A stretch of 64,000 nt of DNA from NCBI GenBank assembly GCA_963741525.1, contig CAVUIW010000013.1, forward strand, positions 17,547 through 81,546, in the 5' to 3' direction. The translations under genes were made by a program, and so were the position numbers. The notes under the pieces are model-generated. The model worked only from the letters and a program-made list of their open reading frames with translations, searched no databases and had not been told where the DNA came from. Of the stretch, positions 18,051-27,604 are shown in pieces (position 1 is the first letter of the stretch; the number at the start of each line of letters is the position of its first letter). Source of the stretch: JANNSX01 sp963741525 (GTDB lineage: Bacteria; Pseudomonadota; Alphaproteobacteria; Rhizobiales; Hyphomicrobiaceae).

Positions 18051-18851
18051 GTGCTGCTGCGCGCATACGTCTGGCTCTATGTGGCCGTCCTCTTCGGGCC
18101 GCTGTTCCTGATCGTCCTCTTCAGCTTCCATTCAACTCCGGCTCAGTATTTTCCCATCCAGGGCTTCAGTCTCATCTGGTATCAGAAATTCTTCGAGAAC
18201 CCGGTGCTGGTGGAGTCCATGCGGCGCTCGATCATTGTCGCCGTGACGAGCACGATTGTGACGACGGTGATCGGGTCGCTGGCGGCGCTGGCACTCGCCC
18301 GTCTCAAGGGGCGCACGAAATCCGTGTTCGGCTACTTGACCTTCGCGCCCGTGGCGCTCCCCGGCCTGTTCGTCGGCATCTCGCTGCTGACCTTGTTCGG
18401 CCAGCTCGGCGTCAGCCGCTCGCTGGTGACGGTCGCGATTGCCCATGTGCTCGTGTGCCTGCCGTTCTTCATCGAGGCGTCGCGATCTCGGCTCGAGTAT
18501 TTCGATCTGTCGCTCGAGGAGGCGGCGCGCGATCTGGGCGCTTCGGCCTGGGACAGCTTCCGGCTGGTGACGCTGCCGATCATCGCGCCGACTTTGGTCG
18601 GAGCGGCGATCCTGTGTTTTGCCATCTCCTTCGACGAGGTCATCGTCACGCTGTTCGCGGCGGGCTCCGAAACGACGCTGCCGATCGCCATCTGGTCGAT
18701 GATGCGCCAAGCCATCACGCCGGCCATCAACGCGGCGTCCGTGCTGGCGCTCTCATGCGTGGTGTTTGTGATCGCTATGTTTGGTTTGATAGGCTGGCTC
18801 AACCGCAGGCGGGCAGTCAGCCGCCGCCGGTCAATGGGATTGGGGGCCTGA
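18051..18851 (+). CDS. ABC transporter permease, PotC type
   Basis: A 266-residue permease with six predicted helices and the EAA loop LSLEEAARDLGASAWDSFRLV. The GTG at 18051, after GGGAGAG, gives VLLRAYVWLYVAVLFGPLF, a normal PotC beginning; any earlier start would translate the composite repeat. The stop overlaps the next gene's context by one base spacing (ATPase starts at 18853), showing tight coupling. Third gene of the importer operon. Confidence 0.87.
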   Translation: MLLRAYVWLYVAVLFGPLFLIVLFSFHSTPAQYFPIQGFSLIWYQKFFENPVLVESMRRSIIVAVTSTIVTTVIGSLAALALARLKGRTKSVFGYLTFAPVALPGLFVGISLLTLFGQLGVSRSLVTVAIAHVLVCLPFFIEASRSRLEYFDLSLEEAARDLGASAWDSFRLVTLPIIAPTLVGAAILCFAISFDEVIVTLFAAGSETTLPIAIWSMMRQAITPAINAASVLALSCVVFVIAMFGLIGWLNRRRAVSRRRSMGLGA

Positions 18852-18852
18852 G

Positions 18853-19918
18853 ATGGCTGACACGATCGTCCAGCTCGCAGGCATCACCAAGGCCTTCGGC
18901 ACCATCCAGGCTCTGCACGAAATCAACCTCGAGGTCCGCGACGGCGAGATCCTGACGCTGCTCGGACCCTCCGGCTGCGGCAAGACCACCCTCATGCGGA
19001 TCGTTGCCGGCTTCGAGGAACCGACGACGGGCAAGGTTTCGAATTCGCGGCCAGGACATGGGCCGGACGCCACCCGAGCGGCGGCCCGTCAACATGGTGT
19101 TCCAGCGCTACGCGCTGTTTCCCCATCTCGACGTGTTCGACAACATCGCCTTCGGGCTGCGTCTCAAGAAGAAGCCGGATAGCGAGATCAGATCCGAGGT
19201 CAGGAAAATCCTCGAGCTGGTGCAGATGCAAGACCTGGCCGATCGCTGGATCACACAGATTTCCGGCGGCCAGGCGCAGCGCGTGGCGCTTGCCCGCGCG
19301 CTCGTCAACCGGCCGGCCGTACTGTTGCTCGACGAGCCGCTGGCGGCACTCGACCTGAAGATCCGCCAGCACATGCTGGCCGAGCTGAAGCGCATCCACA
19401 CCGAGACCGGCACGACCTTCATTTACGTCACGCACGATCAGGACGAGGCGATGATGCTGTCCGATCGTATCGTACTGATGAACAAGGGCCGCATCGAGCA
19501 GATCGGCACGCCCGACGAGATGTACGCCCAGCCTAAGAGCCTGTTCGCCGCGCAGTTCCTGGGCGACACGAACTTGTTCTCGGCGCGCGTCAAGTCCACC
19601 GATGGCAGTTCGGCGGTCTGCGATATCGGCGTGGGCGAGGTGCGCGTATTGGCCTCGGGCCTCTCCGCCGGTGAAGAGGTGAAGCTCTCGGTTCGTCCGG
19701 AGATCATCGCGCTCAGCAGTCCGGGAGCGGGCGGCATCGCCGGTACCGTCAAGGACCGCGCCTTCATTGGTAACCGCATCGTCTACTGGGTGACGCTCGC
19801 CGACGGCTTCGCACTCCGCTGCCAGGAGGCGCGCGGAGTCGAGGGCATGCGCTTCGAGATCGGCAGCCAGGTGGTCGCAAGCTGGCCGAGCGAGGCGAGC
19901 GTTGTGCTGAGGGATTGA
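18853..19918 (+). CDS. ABC transporter ATP-binding protein, PotA type (one frameshift)
   Basis: Energising subunit of the importer, about 354 residues. Walker A GPSGCGKTT lies near residue 40, the signature is ISGGQAQRVALARAL, Walker B VLLLDEPLAALD, and the switch His in YVTHDQDEA; a C-terminal TOBE part follows. The frame breaks at 19037-19039, where AAGGTTTCGAATTCGC reads correctly (KVRIRGQDMG) with one T fewer. A miscalled T-run is likely. Ends 37 bp before the convergent hyuB, with a GGGTCAGACCC palindrome between. Confidence 0.87.
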
Positions 19919-19923
19919 GCTTA

Positions 19924-19948
19924 GGGTCAGACCCGCGGGGCCCGACCC
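19924..19948. repeat. GGGTCAGACCC-type palindrome between convergent genes
   Basis: GGGTCAGACCC-gcg-GGGCCCGACCC lies in the 37-bp gap between the ATPase and hyuB ends. It is an imperfect copy of the palindromes at 4034 and 30435. Its place suits a two-way terminator. Confidence 0.6.
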
Positions 19949-19955
19949 CATTTGA

Positions 19956-21587
19956 TCACCCCTTCACATAGTCCCGCGCCGTGTCGCGGGCGGCGTCCTC
20001 GGGCGCGCGCTCGGCAGGCGCGCCGTAACCGCCTCCGCCGGGCGCTTGCAGAATGAGACGCCGGCCTTCGGGGACGTGCTGGCGGCCCTTGCCGTTGAGT
20101 TTCGTGCCATCGTCGAGCAAGACACCGCCTGCCGCCCCGGCTTCTCCACCCGCCCGGCCGCGCGCGGGATTGTCGATGCGATCGAACATGGCGTTGAAGT
20201 AGAATTCGTGACCCTTGGCCGGTGCGATCTCGACGATCTGGCCGAGGCCACCACGGAACTTGCCGGCGCCGCCCGAGCCGTCGCGCAGCTCCTTGCGCCA
20301 GAAGATCACGGGCCCGACATGCTCGGTGGCCTCGATCGACATCGTATGCACACCCGATGGGAAGGCGGTCGCGCCCATGCCGTCCTGCGTCGGGCGCGCA
20401 CCCGAGCCGCCGCTGTTGAACATCAGCACCTCGGCGCGCTGCGCCGCTATGCCGGGCGGTAGGTTGCCGCCGCTCGGCCGCGCGGAGATGTGAATGTTCC
20501 AGAGAGCGCCGGCACCCTCCGCCGGCACGCGGCCGGGCAGCATGGTGTGGATCGCGCCCAGGATCACATCCGGCACGAAATGGCCGAGCACATGCCGCAC
20601 GGCGACGGCCGCCGGCCGCTGCGCATTGAGGATGCAGCCGGGAGGCGCCGAGACCTTGAAGGGTTCGAGGGACGCCCAATTGTTGGGAATCTCAGGCGCA
20701 AGCGCCACCTTCAGGCCGTAGGCCGAGTAGGCCGTCGTATAGATCAACGGCACGTTGATGCCACGCGGGCTCTGGCTCGACGTACCGTCGAAATCGACGA
20801 GAATCTCCTCGTCCTTTACCGTCATGGCAACCACCATGTCGATGGGCGAGCCGTAGCCGTCGACACGCATGGAATTGCGGTAGGTGCCGTTCGGCAGCGC
20901 CTTGATCCTCTCGATGGTAGCGGCGAGGCTGCGCTCGAAGATGAACTCGGCCAGCGTTTCGATTTCGTCGATGCCGAACTCGTCAAGCATGTCGATCAGG
21001 CGGCGGTGACCGGTCTCGTTGCATGAGGCGAGGGAGTAGACGTCGCCGACCACCTGCTTGGACTCGCGGACATTGTTGTGGAGGATGTTGACGAGGTCGC
21101 GGTTGACCTTGCCGCGCTCGGCGAACTTCATGATCGGAATGCAGATGCCTTCCTCGTAAACCTCGTTGGCATCCGGACCGAAACCGCGCCCGCCGACGTC
21201 GACGACATGCGCCGTGCAAGCGAAATAGCCGATGAGCTTGCCCTTGCGGAACGAGGGGCTGACCATTGTGAGGTCGTGCAGATGCCCGGTGCCGAGCCAG
21301 GGATCGTTGGTGATATAGGCATCGCCCTCGAAAATGTTGTCCTCGCCGATCGCCTTGATGAAGTGGCCGACGGCGGCGGCCATGGCGTTGACGTGGCCCG
21401 GCGTGCCCGTAACGGCCTGCGCGATCATCCGGCCCTTGCGGTCGAACACGCCGGCCGAGAGATCGCCGGATTCCCTGACGCTCGTCGAAAACGCAGTGCG
21501 GACGAGCGCGACCGCCTGCTCCTCGACCACGGCGATGAGCCGGTTCCACATCACCTGCGCGCGAACGTCTGCGAGGGCTTCGCTCAT
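19956..21587 (-). CDS. hyuB: Hydantoinase B / 5-oxoprolinase beta family protein
   Basis: A 543-residue HyuB-type subunit. GDLSAGVFDRKGRMIAQ near the N-terminus, DAYITNDPWLGTGHLHD, and the C-terminal Gly-rich PGGGGYGAP block are family marks. With HyuA it makes an ATP-dependent hydrolase of hydantoins, 5-oxoproline, N-methylhydantoin or a related cyclic amide, or a carboxylase-like enzyme; the true substrate is not clear from sequence. It starts 3 bp after hyuA stops. Length is normal. Confidence 0.9.
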   Translation of the reverse strand: MSEALADVRAQVMWNRLIAVVEEQAVALVRTAFSTSVRESGDLSAGVFDRKGRMIAQAVTGTPGHVNAMAAAVGHFIKAIGEDNIFEGDAYITNDPWLGTGHLHDLTMVSPSFRKGKLIGYFACTAHVVDVGGRGFGPDANEVYEEGICIPIMKFAERGKVNRDLVNILHNNVRESKQVVGDVYSLASCNETGHRRLIDMLDEFGIDEIETLAEFIFERSLAATIERIKALPNGTYRNSMRVDGYGSPIDMVVAMTVKDEEILVDFDGTSSQSPRGINVPLIYTTAYSAYGLKVALAPEIPNNWASLEPFKVSAPPGCILNAQRPAAVAVRHVLGHFVPDVILGAIHTMLPGRVPAEGAGALWNIHISARPSGGNLPPGIAAQRAEVLMFNSGGSGARPTQDGMGATAFPSGVHTMSIEATEHVGPVIFWRKELRDGSGGAGKFRGGLGQIVEIAPAKGHEFYFNAMFDRIDNPARGRAGGEAGAAGGVLLDDGTKLNGKGRQHVPEGRRLILQAPGGGGYGAPAERAPEDAARDTARDYVKG

Positions 21588-21590
21588 GGG

Positions 21591-23696
21591 TCAGGCTCCC
21601 TTCGATTGTGCGGCGGCCCGCGCACGCAGCAGCAAACATCCGTCCGGCTGCATGACGGCGTCGTAGGTGGAGCTGACGATCGTCGTCGTCTCGGACTCGA
21701 CGATGGCGGCCGGACCGGCGACGCGATCGCCGGGCTTCAGGGCAGATCGCTCGTGGATCGCCGCGTCGGCGAATCCACTCTGGCGGGCCTCGAAGATCCG
21801 GCGCTTGAGTTTGCTCGTGGCGTCGCGCTTCGCCGCCACGAGACTCATCCGCTCGGCCTTGGCGGCTGGCGAGCTTGCGCGCAGCGACCAGCTCACGATC
21901 TCGACATCGAGGTCGTCGATGGCGCGGCCGAATAGAGCCGCATAGGCCTCGGTGAAGCGTTTCTGAAACTCGCCCGCACCCTTGGCGCCATAGGTCTTGA
22001 TCTCGACCGGCACTGGAATTTCCCAGCCCTGGCCGATGTAGCGCATGTAGGCCGTGCACTCGCGCACCGGCTCGACATCGGGGGCGCCCGCCTTGACGAA
22101 AGAGGTCGCCTCCTCGGTCAGCTCGGCCAACACCGCGTTGACACGGGGTCCATCGAAACGGCTCAACCGAACATAGGCGCTGCGCACCGACTCGAAACCA
22201 AACGGCGCGCGCAAGAAACCAATGGCCGAGCCGACGCCCGCGCCCGGCGGCACGATGATCTCGGAGATGCCCAGCTTCTCTCCCAAGCGCGCCGCGTGCA
22301 GTGGCGCCGCGCCGCCGAAAGCGATCATGGCATAGGTGCCGAGCTCCTTGCCGTTCTCGACCGCATGCATGCGCGCCGCGTTCGACATGTTCTCGTCCAC
22401 TACTTCCGACAGACCGAAGGCGGCGGCCGTGGTGTCGAGACCGAGCTTCTCGCCAAGCCCTGCGTTCAATGCCTTCTCGGATTCCTTCGTCGCGAGCTTG
22501 ATCGAGCCGCCGGCAAAGGCGTCCGCATCGATGCGGCCGAGCACGAGATCGGCATCGGTGACGGTCGGCTTCGTGCCGCCGCGGCCGTAGCAGGCGGGGC
22601 CCGGCTCGGAGCCGGCGCTCTCGGGGCCGACGCGGATCTGCTTCATGCTGTCGACGGTCGCGATCGAGCCGCCGCCGGCGCCGATCTCCACCATCTCGAT
22701 GACGGGGATCGAGATCGGCATGCCGCTTCCCTTCTTGAAGCGGTAGGTGCGCGCGACCTCGAAGGTCTTGGCGGTCTTGGGCGTCTGCTGCTCGATCAGG
22801 CAGATCTTCGCTGTCGTTCCGCCCATGTCGTAGGAGAGCACGCGGTCGAGACCGTAGCGCGCGGCGATGTCGGCGGCGAAGATGGCGCCGCCCGCGGGGC
22901 CCGACTCGAGGAGGCGCACCGGGAATGCGATGGCGCTCTCGACCGTGATGATGCCGCCGCCCGAATGCATGATGTAGACGGGGCAGCGGACGCCGGCCGT
23001 CTCCAGCCCGCCCGTCAATCGCTTCAGATAGGACGCCATCACCGGCTGCACATAGGCATTGGCCGAAACGGTGTTGAAGCGTTGGAACTCCCGCATCTGC
23101 GGGGAGACTTCCGAGGAGATCGACACCGGCAGCTCGGGGCGCTTCTTCTTCAGGATATCGCGGATGAGCCGCTCGTGCGCATCGTTCGCGTAAGAATGGA
23201 TGAGGCCCACCGCAACGCTCTCGTAGCCGGCGGCCAGGATGCGATCGATGAGCGCTTCGGCCTCTCGTGCATCGAGCGCCTTCAGCACATGTCCGGCGGC
23301 ATCGATCCGCTCGTCGAGCACGAAGCGATGCTCGCGCGAGATAAGCGGCGGCGGCAGCACGATGTTGAGATCGTAGAGCTCGAAGCGGTTCTCCGTTCGC
23401 ATCTCGACGACGTCACGGAAACCCTTGGTGGTGATGAAGGCCGTCTTGGCGCCACGCCGCTCGATCAGCGCGTTGGTTGCCAGCGTCGTGCCGTGGATGA
23501 CGGAGTCGATCCCGGACGGGGCGACGCCCGCCTGTTTCGCGACCTCGGCAACGCCCTCGACGATCGCCTGCTCGGGTGCGCCATGCGTCGTCAACAGCTT
23601 CGTCGAGTGCAGCTCGCCGCCGGTCTCCAGAACGATATCGGTGAAGGTGCCGCCGATATCCGCGCCGACCCTGACCTGCTGACCCTTATGCGCCAT
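21591..23696 (-). CDS. hyuA: Hydantoinase A / 5-oxoprolinase alpha family protein
   Basis: A 701-residue HyuA-type subunit with the actin-like ATPase opening VGADIGGTFTDIVLE, VIHGTTLATNALIERRGAKT, and the hydantoinase A block YDMGGTTAKICLIE. ATG 23696 is chosen because CAGGAG precedes it by 9 bases; upstream in-frame sequence is palindromic repeat. It is the first gene of the hyuAB operon and divergent from the uronate dehydrogenase unit, sharing a 364-bp gap that holds three family A repeats and operator candidate 3. Confidence 0.9.
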   Translation of the reverse strand: MAHKGQQVRVGADIGGTFTDIVLETGGELHSTKLLTTHGAPEQAIVEGVAEVAKQAGVAPSGIDSVIHGTTLATNALIERRGAKTAFITTKGFRDVVEMRTENRFELYDLNIVLPPPLISREHRFVLDERIDAAGHVLKALDAREAEALIDRILAAGYESVAVGLIHSYANDAHERLIRDILKKKRPELPVSISSEVSPQMREFQRFNTVSANAYVQPVMASYLKRLTGGLETAGVRCPVYIMHSGGGIITVESAIAFPVRLLESGPAGGAIFAADIAARYGLDRVLSYDMGGTTAKICLIEQQTPKTAKTFEVARTYRFKKGSGMPISIPVIEMVEIGAGGGSIATVDSMKQIRVGPESAGSEPGPACYGRGGTKPTVTDADLVLGRIDADAFAGGSIKLATKESEKALNAGLGEKLGLDTTAAAFGLSEVVDENMSNAARMHAVENGKELGTYAMIAFGGAAPLHAARLGEKLGISEIIVPPGAGVGSAIGFLRAPFGFESVRSAYVRLSRFDGPRVNAVLAELTEEATSFVKAGAPDVEPVRECTAYMRYIGQGWEIPVPVEIKTYGAKGAGEFQKRFTEAYAALFGRAIDDLDVEIVSWSLRASSPAAKAERMSLVAAKRDATSKLKRRIFEARQSGFADAAIHERSALKPGDRVAGPAAIVESETTTIVSSTYDAVMQPDGCLLLRARAAAQSKGA

Positions 23697-23728
23697 CGCG
23701 CCATGCTCCTGAAGGTTCTTTACTTGGC

Positions 23729-23909
23729 GCACGTTCCGCGGCGAACCGGTATCCACTTCGCCTGAACGTGCGCTACTGGCTTGGCGCACGTTCTACGGCG
23801 AACCGGATTCCATCCCGGCCTTCGCCGGGACATGCTTTGCCTGAACGTGCCGAGTCTTGGCTTGGCGCACATTCTACGGCGAACCGGTACCCACTTCGCC
23901 TGGATGTGC
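23729..23909. repeat. Three tandem family A palindromes
   Basis: Copies at 23729-23771, 23786-23850 and 23867-23909. The middle copy carries an inserted CCCGGCC-ttc-GCCGGGA hairpin. The third copy has GCACATTC and GGATGTGC where the others have GCACGTTC and GAACGTGC, so the changed base pairs still match. The array lies in the hyuA/uronate dehydrogenase divergent gap. Confidence 0.85.
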
Positions 23910-23941
23910 GTTGTCGTGCCGAATTCCGTGGCTGGATTGAA

Positions 23942-23962
23942 TTGTATGATGACATATGACAA
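23942..23962. promoter_or_regulatory. AT-rich dyad, candidate GntR operator 3
   Basis: A 21-base stretch opens TTGTATGAT and closes ATATGACAA, with outer TTGT/ACAA dyad halves. It shares TTGTATGAT exactly with the dyad at 14295 and GACATATGAC-like centre with the one at 31431. It lies about 100 bp before the uronate dehydrogenase start in the divergent gap with hyuA. Confidence 0.5.
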
Positions 23963-24060
23963 GGTTGCCGAGAGGGTCAAGATAGCTACGAAGGCCGCGT
24001 CGAAACGGCCGCAGCCCGGCTGCCGAGTTCTGGCACAAACAAACCGTTGGAAACATCACC

Positions 24061-24876
24061 ATGAGCCACTTCAGCCGCGTCCTCATCACCGGCGCCGCCG
24101 GTGCGCTGGGCAAGGAGCTGCGCAAGTCGGGGCAGGCGCTCGCCAAGCATGTCCGCCTCACCGACCTTATCGCCTCGACGGGTCTCGCCGCGCACGAGGA
24201 GGACCGGCCCTGCAATCTCGACGACATGCCGGCGGTTTCCTCGGCGGTTCAGGGGTGCGATTGCATCGTGCATCTGGGCGCCAAGGCCAACGAAGGCACT
24301 TGGGACGAGGTGCTCCATTCCAACATCATGGGCACCTACAATATCTACGAGGCGGCGCGGCGCCACGGCGTCAAGCGCATCGTCTACGCGAGCTCGATCC
24401 ACGCCGTCGGCTACTACGAGCGCAACCACACGATCGATGCCAAGGTGCCGACGCGCCCCGACACGCTCTACGGCGTCTCCAAGACCTTCGGCGAGAATCT
24501 GGCGAGCCTCTACTTCGACAAGTTCGGCATCGAGAGCGTGTGCTTGCGCATCGGCTCCTGCTTCCCCGAGCCGACCGACCGCCGCCATCTCATCACCTGG
24601 TTGAGCTACCGCGACATGCGCCAGCTCGTCGAGCGCAGCCTGTCGGCGCCGCGCGTCGGCTTCCTGATCTCCTACGCCACCTCGAACAACCGCCAGTCCT
24701 TCTGGGATAATACCGCCGCCTCCATCCTCGGCTACCGGCCCGAGGACAAGGCGGACGATTATGCCGAGAAAGTCTTCGCCAAGACCGAGCAGGGCGATCC
24801 CAATGATCCGACCGTCAAGTACCAGGGCGGCGTCTACTGCAAATGGGGCCACTGGGAAGATCAGCAGAAGAGCTGA
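24061..24876 (+). CDS. NAD-dependent epimerase/dehydratase family, uronate dehydrogenase type
   Basis: A 271-residue extended-SDR protein. TGAAGALGKELR binds NAD, IVYASSIHAVGYYER carries the catalytic Ser, and Tyr137/Lys141 lie in LYGVSKTFGEN. The block RIGSCFPEPTDRRHLITWLS closely resembles the Agrobacterium uronate dehydrogenase Udh as I recall it. That enzyme oxidises galacturonate or glucuronate to an aldaro-lactone. The SMP-30 lactonase and tartrate dehydrogenase genes downstream fit the same theme of sugar-acid breakdown. Length is normal. Other sugar substrates of this subfamily are possible. Confidence 0.82.
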   Translation: MSHFSRVLITGAAGALGKELRKSGQALAKHVRLTDLIASTGLAAHEEDRPCNLDDMPAVSSAVQGCDCIVHLGAKANEGTWDEVLHSNIMGTYNIYEAARRHGVKRIVYASSIHAVGYYERNHTIDAKVPTRPDTLYGVSKTFGENLASLYFDKFGIESVCLRIGSCFPEPTDRRHLITWLSYRDMRQLVERSLSAPRVGFLISYATSNNRQSFWDNTAASILGYRPEDKADDYAEKVFAKTEQGDPNDPTVKYQGGVYCKWGHWEDQQKS

Positions 24877-25164
24877 GTTTCGCAGATCATGGCCGCCGGC
24901 AGGCGAGCGGGCGCATCCTTCTCCTCTTGGGTTCCCGGAAGCCGCGCCGCGCGCGGCTATCCGGGATCATCATCCCTCGAAGTCGGTTGCCCGGCGCTTG
25001 CCACACCGAGATGAAGACCCCGGCTCTTCGCGCGTCCGGCCATGCCGGCCTCGCTGCGGCCGGGGACGCAAGTGGGATGGCTGGTGCAAGCCCCGGGTGG
25101 CGGCAAGAGTGAAGATCGAGGACGGCGAGCGCGTTGGATTTACCCCATCACAATCGAGACAGCC

Positions 25165-26240
25165 ATGAAAACCCACACCATCGCCGCCATCCCCGGCGAC
25201 GGCATCGGCCAGGAGGTAATCGCCGCCGGGCTCGAGGTGCTGGCGGAGCTCAGCCTGCGCGACGACGCCTTCAAGCTCGATGTCCGGCATTTCGACTGGG
25301 GCACGGACTATTACAAGCGCCACGGCGTGCTGATGCCGGCCGATGGGCTTGCGCAAATCCGCGATGTGGATGCGATCTACTTCGGCGCGGTCGGCGCGCC
25401 GGACGTGCCGGATCACGTGACGCTCTGGGGTTTGCGGCTCGCCATCTGTCAGCCCTTCGATCAGTACGCCAATGTCCGCCCGACGCGCATTCTGCCGGGC
25501 ATCGAGAGTCCGCTCCGCGGCGTCACGGCGAATGACCTCGACTGGGTGATCGTGCGCGAGAACTCGGAAGGCGAATATGCCGGCCAGGGCGGGCGCTCGC
25601 ATCGCGGACTGCCGGAGGAGGTCGCGACCGACGTCTCGATCTTCACGCGGGCGGCTGTCGTGCGGATCATGCGCTTTGCCTTTCAACTCGCGCGCTCGCG
25701 GCCGCGCAAACTCTGACCGTCGTCACCAAGTCGAACGCGCAGCGCCACGGCATGGTGCTGTGGGATGAGATCGCGGCCGAGGTCGCGGCCGAGTTCCCGG
25801 ATGTCCGCTCGGACAAGATGCTGGTCGACGCCATGACCGTTCGCATGACGCTGAAACCGGCTTCCCTCGACACCATCGTCGCGACGAACCTGCACGCCGA
25901 CATCCTCTCCGATCTCGCCTCCGCGCTCGGCGGCTCGATCGGACTGGCCCCGACCGCCAATCTCAATCCGGAGCGCAGATTTCCCTCGATGTTCGAGCCG
26001 ATCCACGGTTCGGCCTTCGATATCACGGGCAAGGGCATCGCCAATCCGATCGGCTGCTTCTGGTCGGCGGCGATGATGCTCGAGCACCTGGGCGAAGCGG
26101 GCGCCGCTCGACGCCTCATGCGCGCCATCGAGCGCGTCACGGCTTCGAGCCGCCACCACACCCCCGACCTCGGCGGCACGGCGACGACGCGCGCAGTGAC
26201 GGAAGCGGTGTGCGAGGCGATCCGCGGCGGGAACGATTGA
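25165..26240 (+). CDS. Tartrate dehydrogenase/decarboxylase type enzyme (one frameshift)
   Basis: Isocitrate/isopropylmalate dehydrogenase superfamily, about 358 residues. IPGDGIGQEV opens the protein, WVIVRENSEGEYAGQGG is the substrate loop of tartrate and D-malate dehydrogenases, and MFEPIHGSAFDITGKGIANP is the C-terminal NAD/metal block. The frame breaks at 25708-25710: GCAAACTCTGACC reads through (RKTLTVVTKSN) if one more A is present. A single A lost from a homopolymer is likely. ATG 25165 starts the canonical MKTHTIAAIPGDG. It follows the uronate dehydrogenase gene by 288 bp and may act on tartrate, malate or a sugar-acid product. Confidence 0.85.
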
Positions 26241-26291
26241 TAGCAAGAAAACAAATTTCTCAACTTTTCGAATGGAGAGGCGTTCTGGTGG

Positions 26292-26422
26292 TTCTTCCCT
26301 CCCCCCTTGAGGGGGAGCGTTAGGGTGGGGGGTCGAAAGCAAAGGACTCTGGGCTGCGTCTTTCCCCCCATCCCAAGCGCCTAAGGACTTGACCGCTGCG
26401 CGCTCAAGTCCAAGGCGCTTGG
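26292..26422. repeat. Palindrome mosaic in a 363-bp gap
   Basis: The gap 26241-26603 has no gene. It holds a CCCTCCCCCC...GGGGG stem near 26297-26316 and a long stem CCAAGCGCC..AAGGACTTGA / TCAAGTCC..AAGGCGCTTGG at 26373-26422. The GGACTTGA/TCAAGTCC core is shared with the mosaic at 10044-10353. Confidence 0.65.
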
Positions 26423-26603
26423 CCTTCCGCCTCACGGGAGGAAGGGATTCTCGGAAAGGTCGAGTGGCTGGTTTGAAGCTACATTGTACCTCCCGACTTA
26501 ACCTCGACCTTATGCCGGCGCGGCCGGAGTGACGGGGGCCGATCGCCATTGCTAAGATGCCACCAGATCGCAGCAGTCTCTCGCCGCCAACAGGATACGC
26601 CCC

Positions 26604-27479
26604 ATGCGCATCGACGTCGTCCTCGATATCAAGACACCGCTCGGCGAAGGCCCGGTCTGGGACGTCGGGCAGCAGCGGCTCTACTTCCTCGATATCCCGA
26701 CCGGCATCGTCTATCGCTGCACGGCCGACGGTGCTGAGCTGCGCGCCTGGGACCTGCCGGGCAAGGTCGGCTCGATGGCGATCCGCAAGGACGGCAACGG
26801 TGCCATCGTCGCGCTGTCGAGCGGCTTTGCCGCGCTCGACTTCAAGACCGGCGAGGTCACCCACATTCACGATCCGGAACCCGGCATGCCGACGACGCGA
26901 TTGAACGACGGCAAGGTCGACCGGCGCGGGCGCTTCCTCGCCGGTACCATGGACATGTCGGAAGAAGGACCGATCGGCTCGCTCTACAGGCTCGATCCCG
27001 ACTTCACGGTGACGAAACTCGACACCGGCATCAAAGTGTCCAACGGCCCCTGCTGGAGCCCGGACGACAAGACCTTCTATTTCCAGGACAGCTGGGCGGG
27101 CGAAATCTGGGCCTATGACTACGATATCGCGACCGGCACGCCGTCAAACCGGCGCGTGTTCGCCAAGCTCGACACGAAATCGGGCGCCGCCGACGGCTCC
27201 ACCGTCGATGCGGAGGGGTGCCTGTGGAATGCGCAGGTGTTCGACGCCAAGCTCGTGCGCTACCGGCCCGACGGCACGATCGACCGCGTCATCGACATGC
27301 CGGTGAAAAAGGTGTCGAGCGTCATGTTCGGCGGCGAGAACCTCGATATCCTCTACGTCACCACCATGGCCAAGCCCCCGCTGCCGCACCATCCGGGCGA
27401 CGGCGTGCTGCGGGGGAGCCTGTTCGCGGTTCATGGGCTCGGGGTGAGGGGTGTGCCGGAGCCGCGGTTTGGGGGGTAG
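26604..27479 (+). CDS. SMP-30/gluconolactonase/LRE family protein
   Basis: A 291-residue six-bladed propeller lactonase. Metal ligands of the family are visible: Glu15 in LGEGPVW, Asn147 in VSNGPCWS and Asp197 in AADGSTVDAEG. Such enzymes open sugar lactones with a divalent metal. Placed after uronate dehydrogenase and tartrate dehydrogenase, it could hydrolyse the aldaro-lactone formed by the former. The ending is Gly-rich and encoded by a G-rich stretch; the stop at 27477 may shift if that stretch was miscalled. Confidence 0.87.
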   Translation: MRIDVVLDIKTPLGEGPVWDVGQQRLYFLDIPTGIVYRCTADGAELRAWDLPGKVGSMAIRKDGNGAIVALSSGFAALDFKTGEVTHIHDPEPGMPTTRLNDGKVDRRGRFLAGTMDMSEEGPIGSLYRLDPDFTVTKLDTGIKVSNGPCWSPDDKTFYFQDSWAGEIWAYDYDIATGTPSNRRVFAKLDTKSGAADGSTVDAEGCLWNAQVFDAKLVRYRPDGTIDRVIDMPVKKVSSVMFGGENLDILYVTTMAKPPLPHHPGDGVLRGSLFAVHGLGVRGVPEPRFGG

Positions 27480-27604
27480 GGGGGGCAGCTTCGCGGAGAT
27501 TGCGGACGTTGCTCGGATCGCCGACCCACGGCTACTAACGGCCCGGCGATTTAACCGCAGCACCTCAGATCGCGGACGGGAGCGGCACGAGAGGTCCAGG
27601 AGGC

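Noticed and set aside
22296..23765. 489-residue plus-strand open frame
   Set aside because: Antisense to hyuA, with the His/Arg/Asp-rich composition of a shadow.
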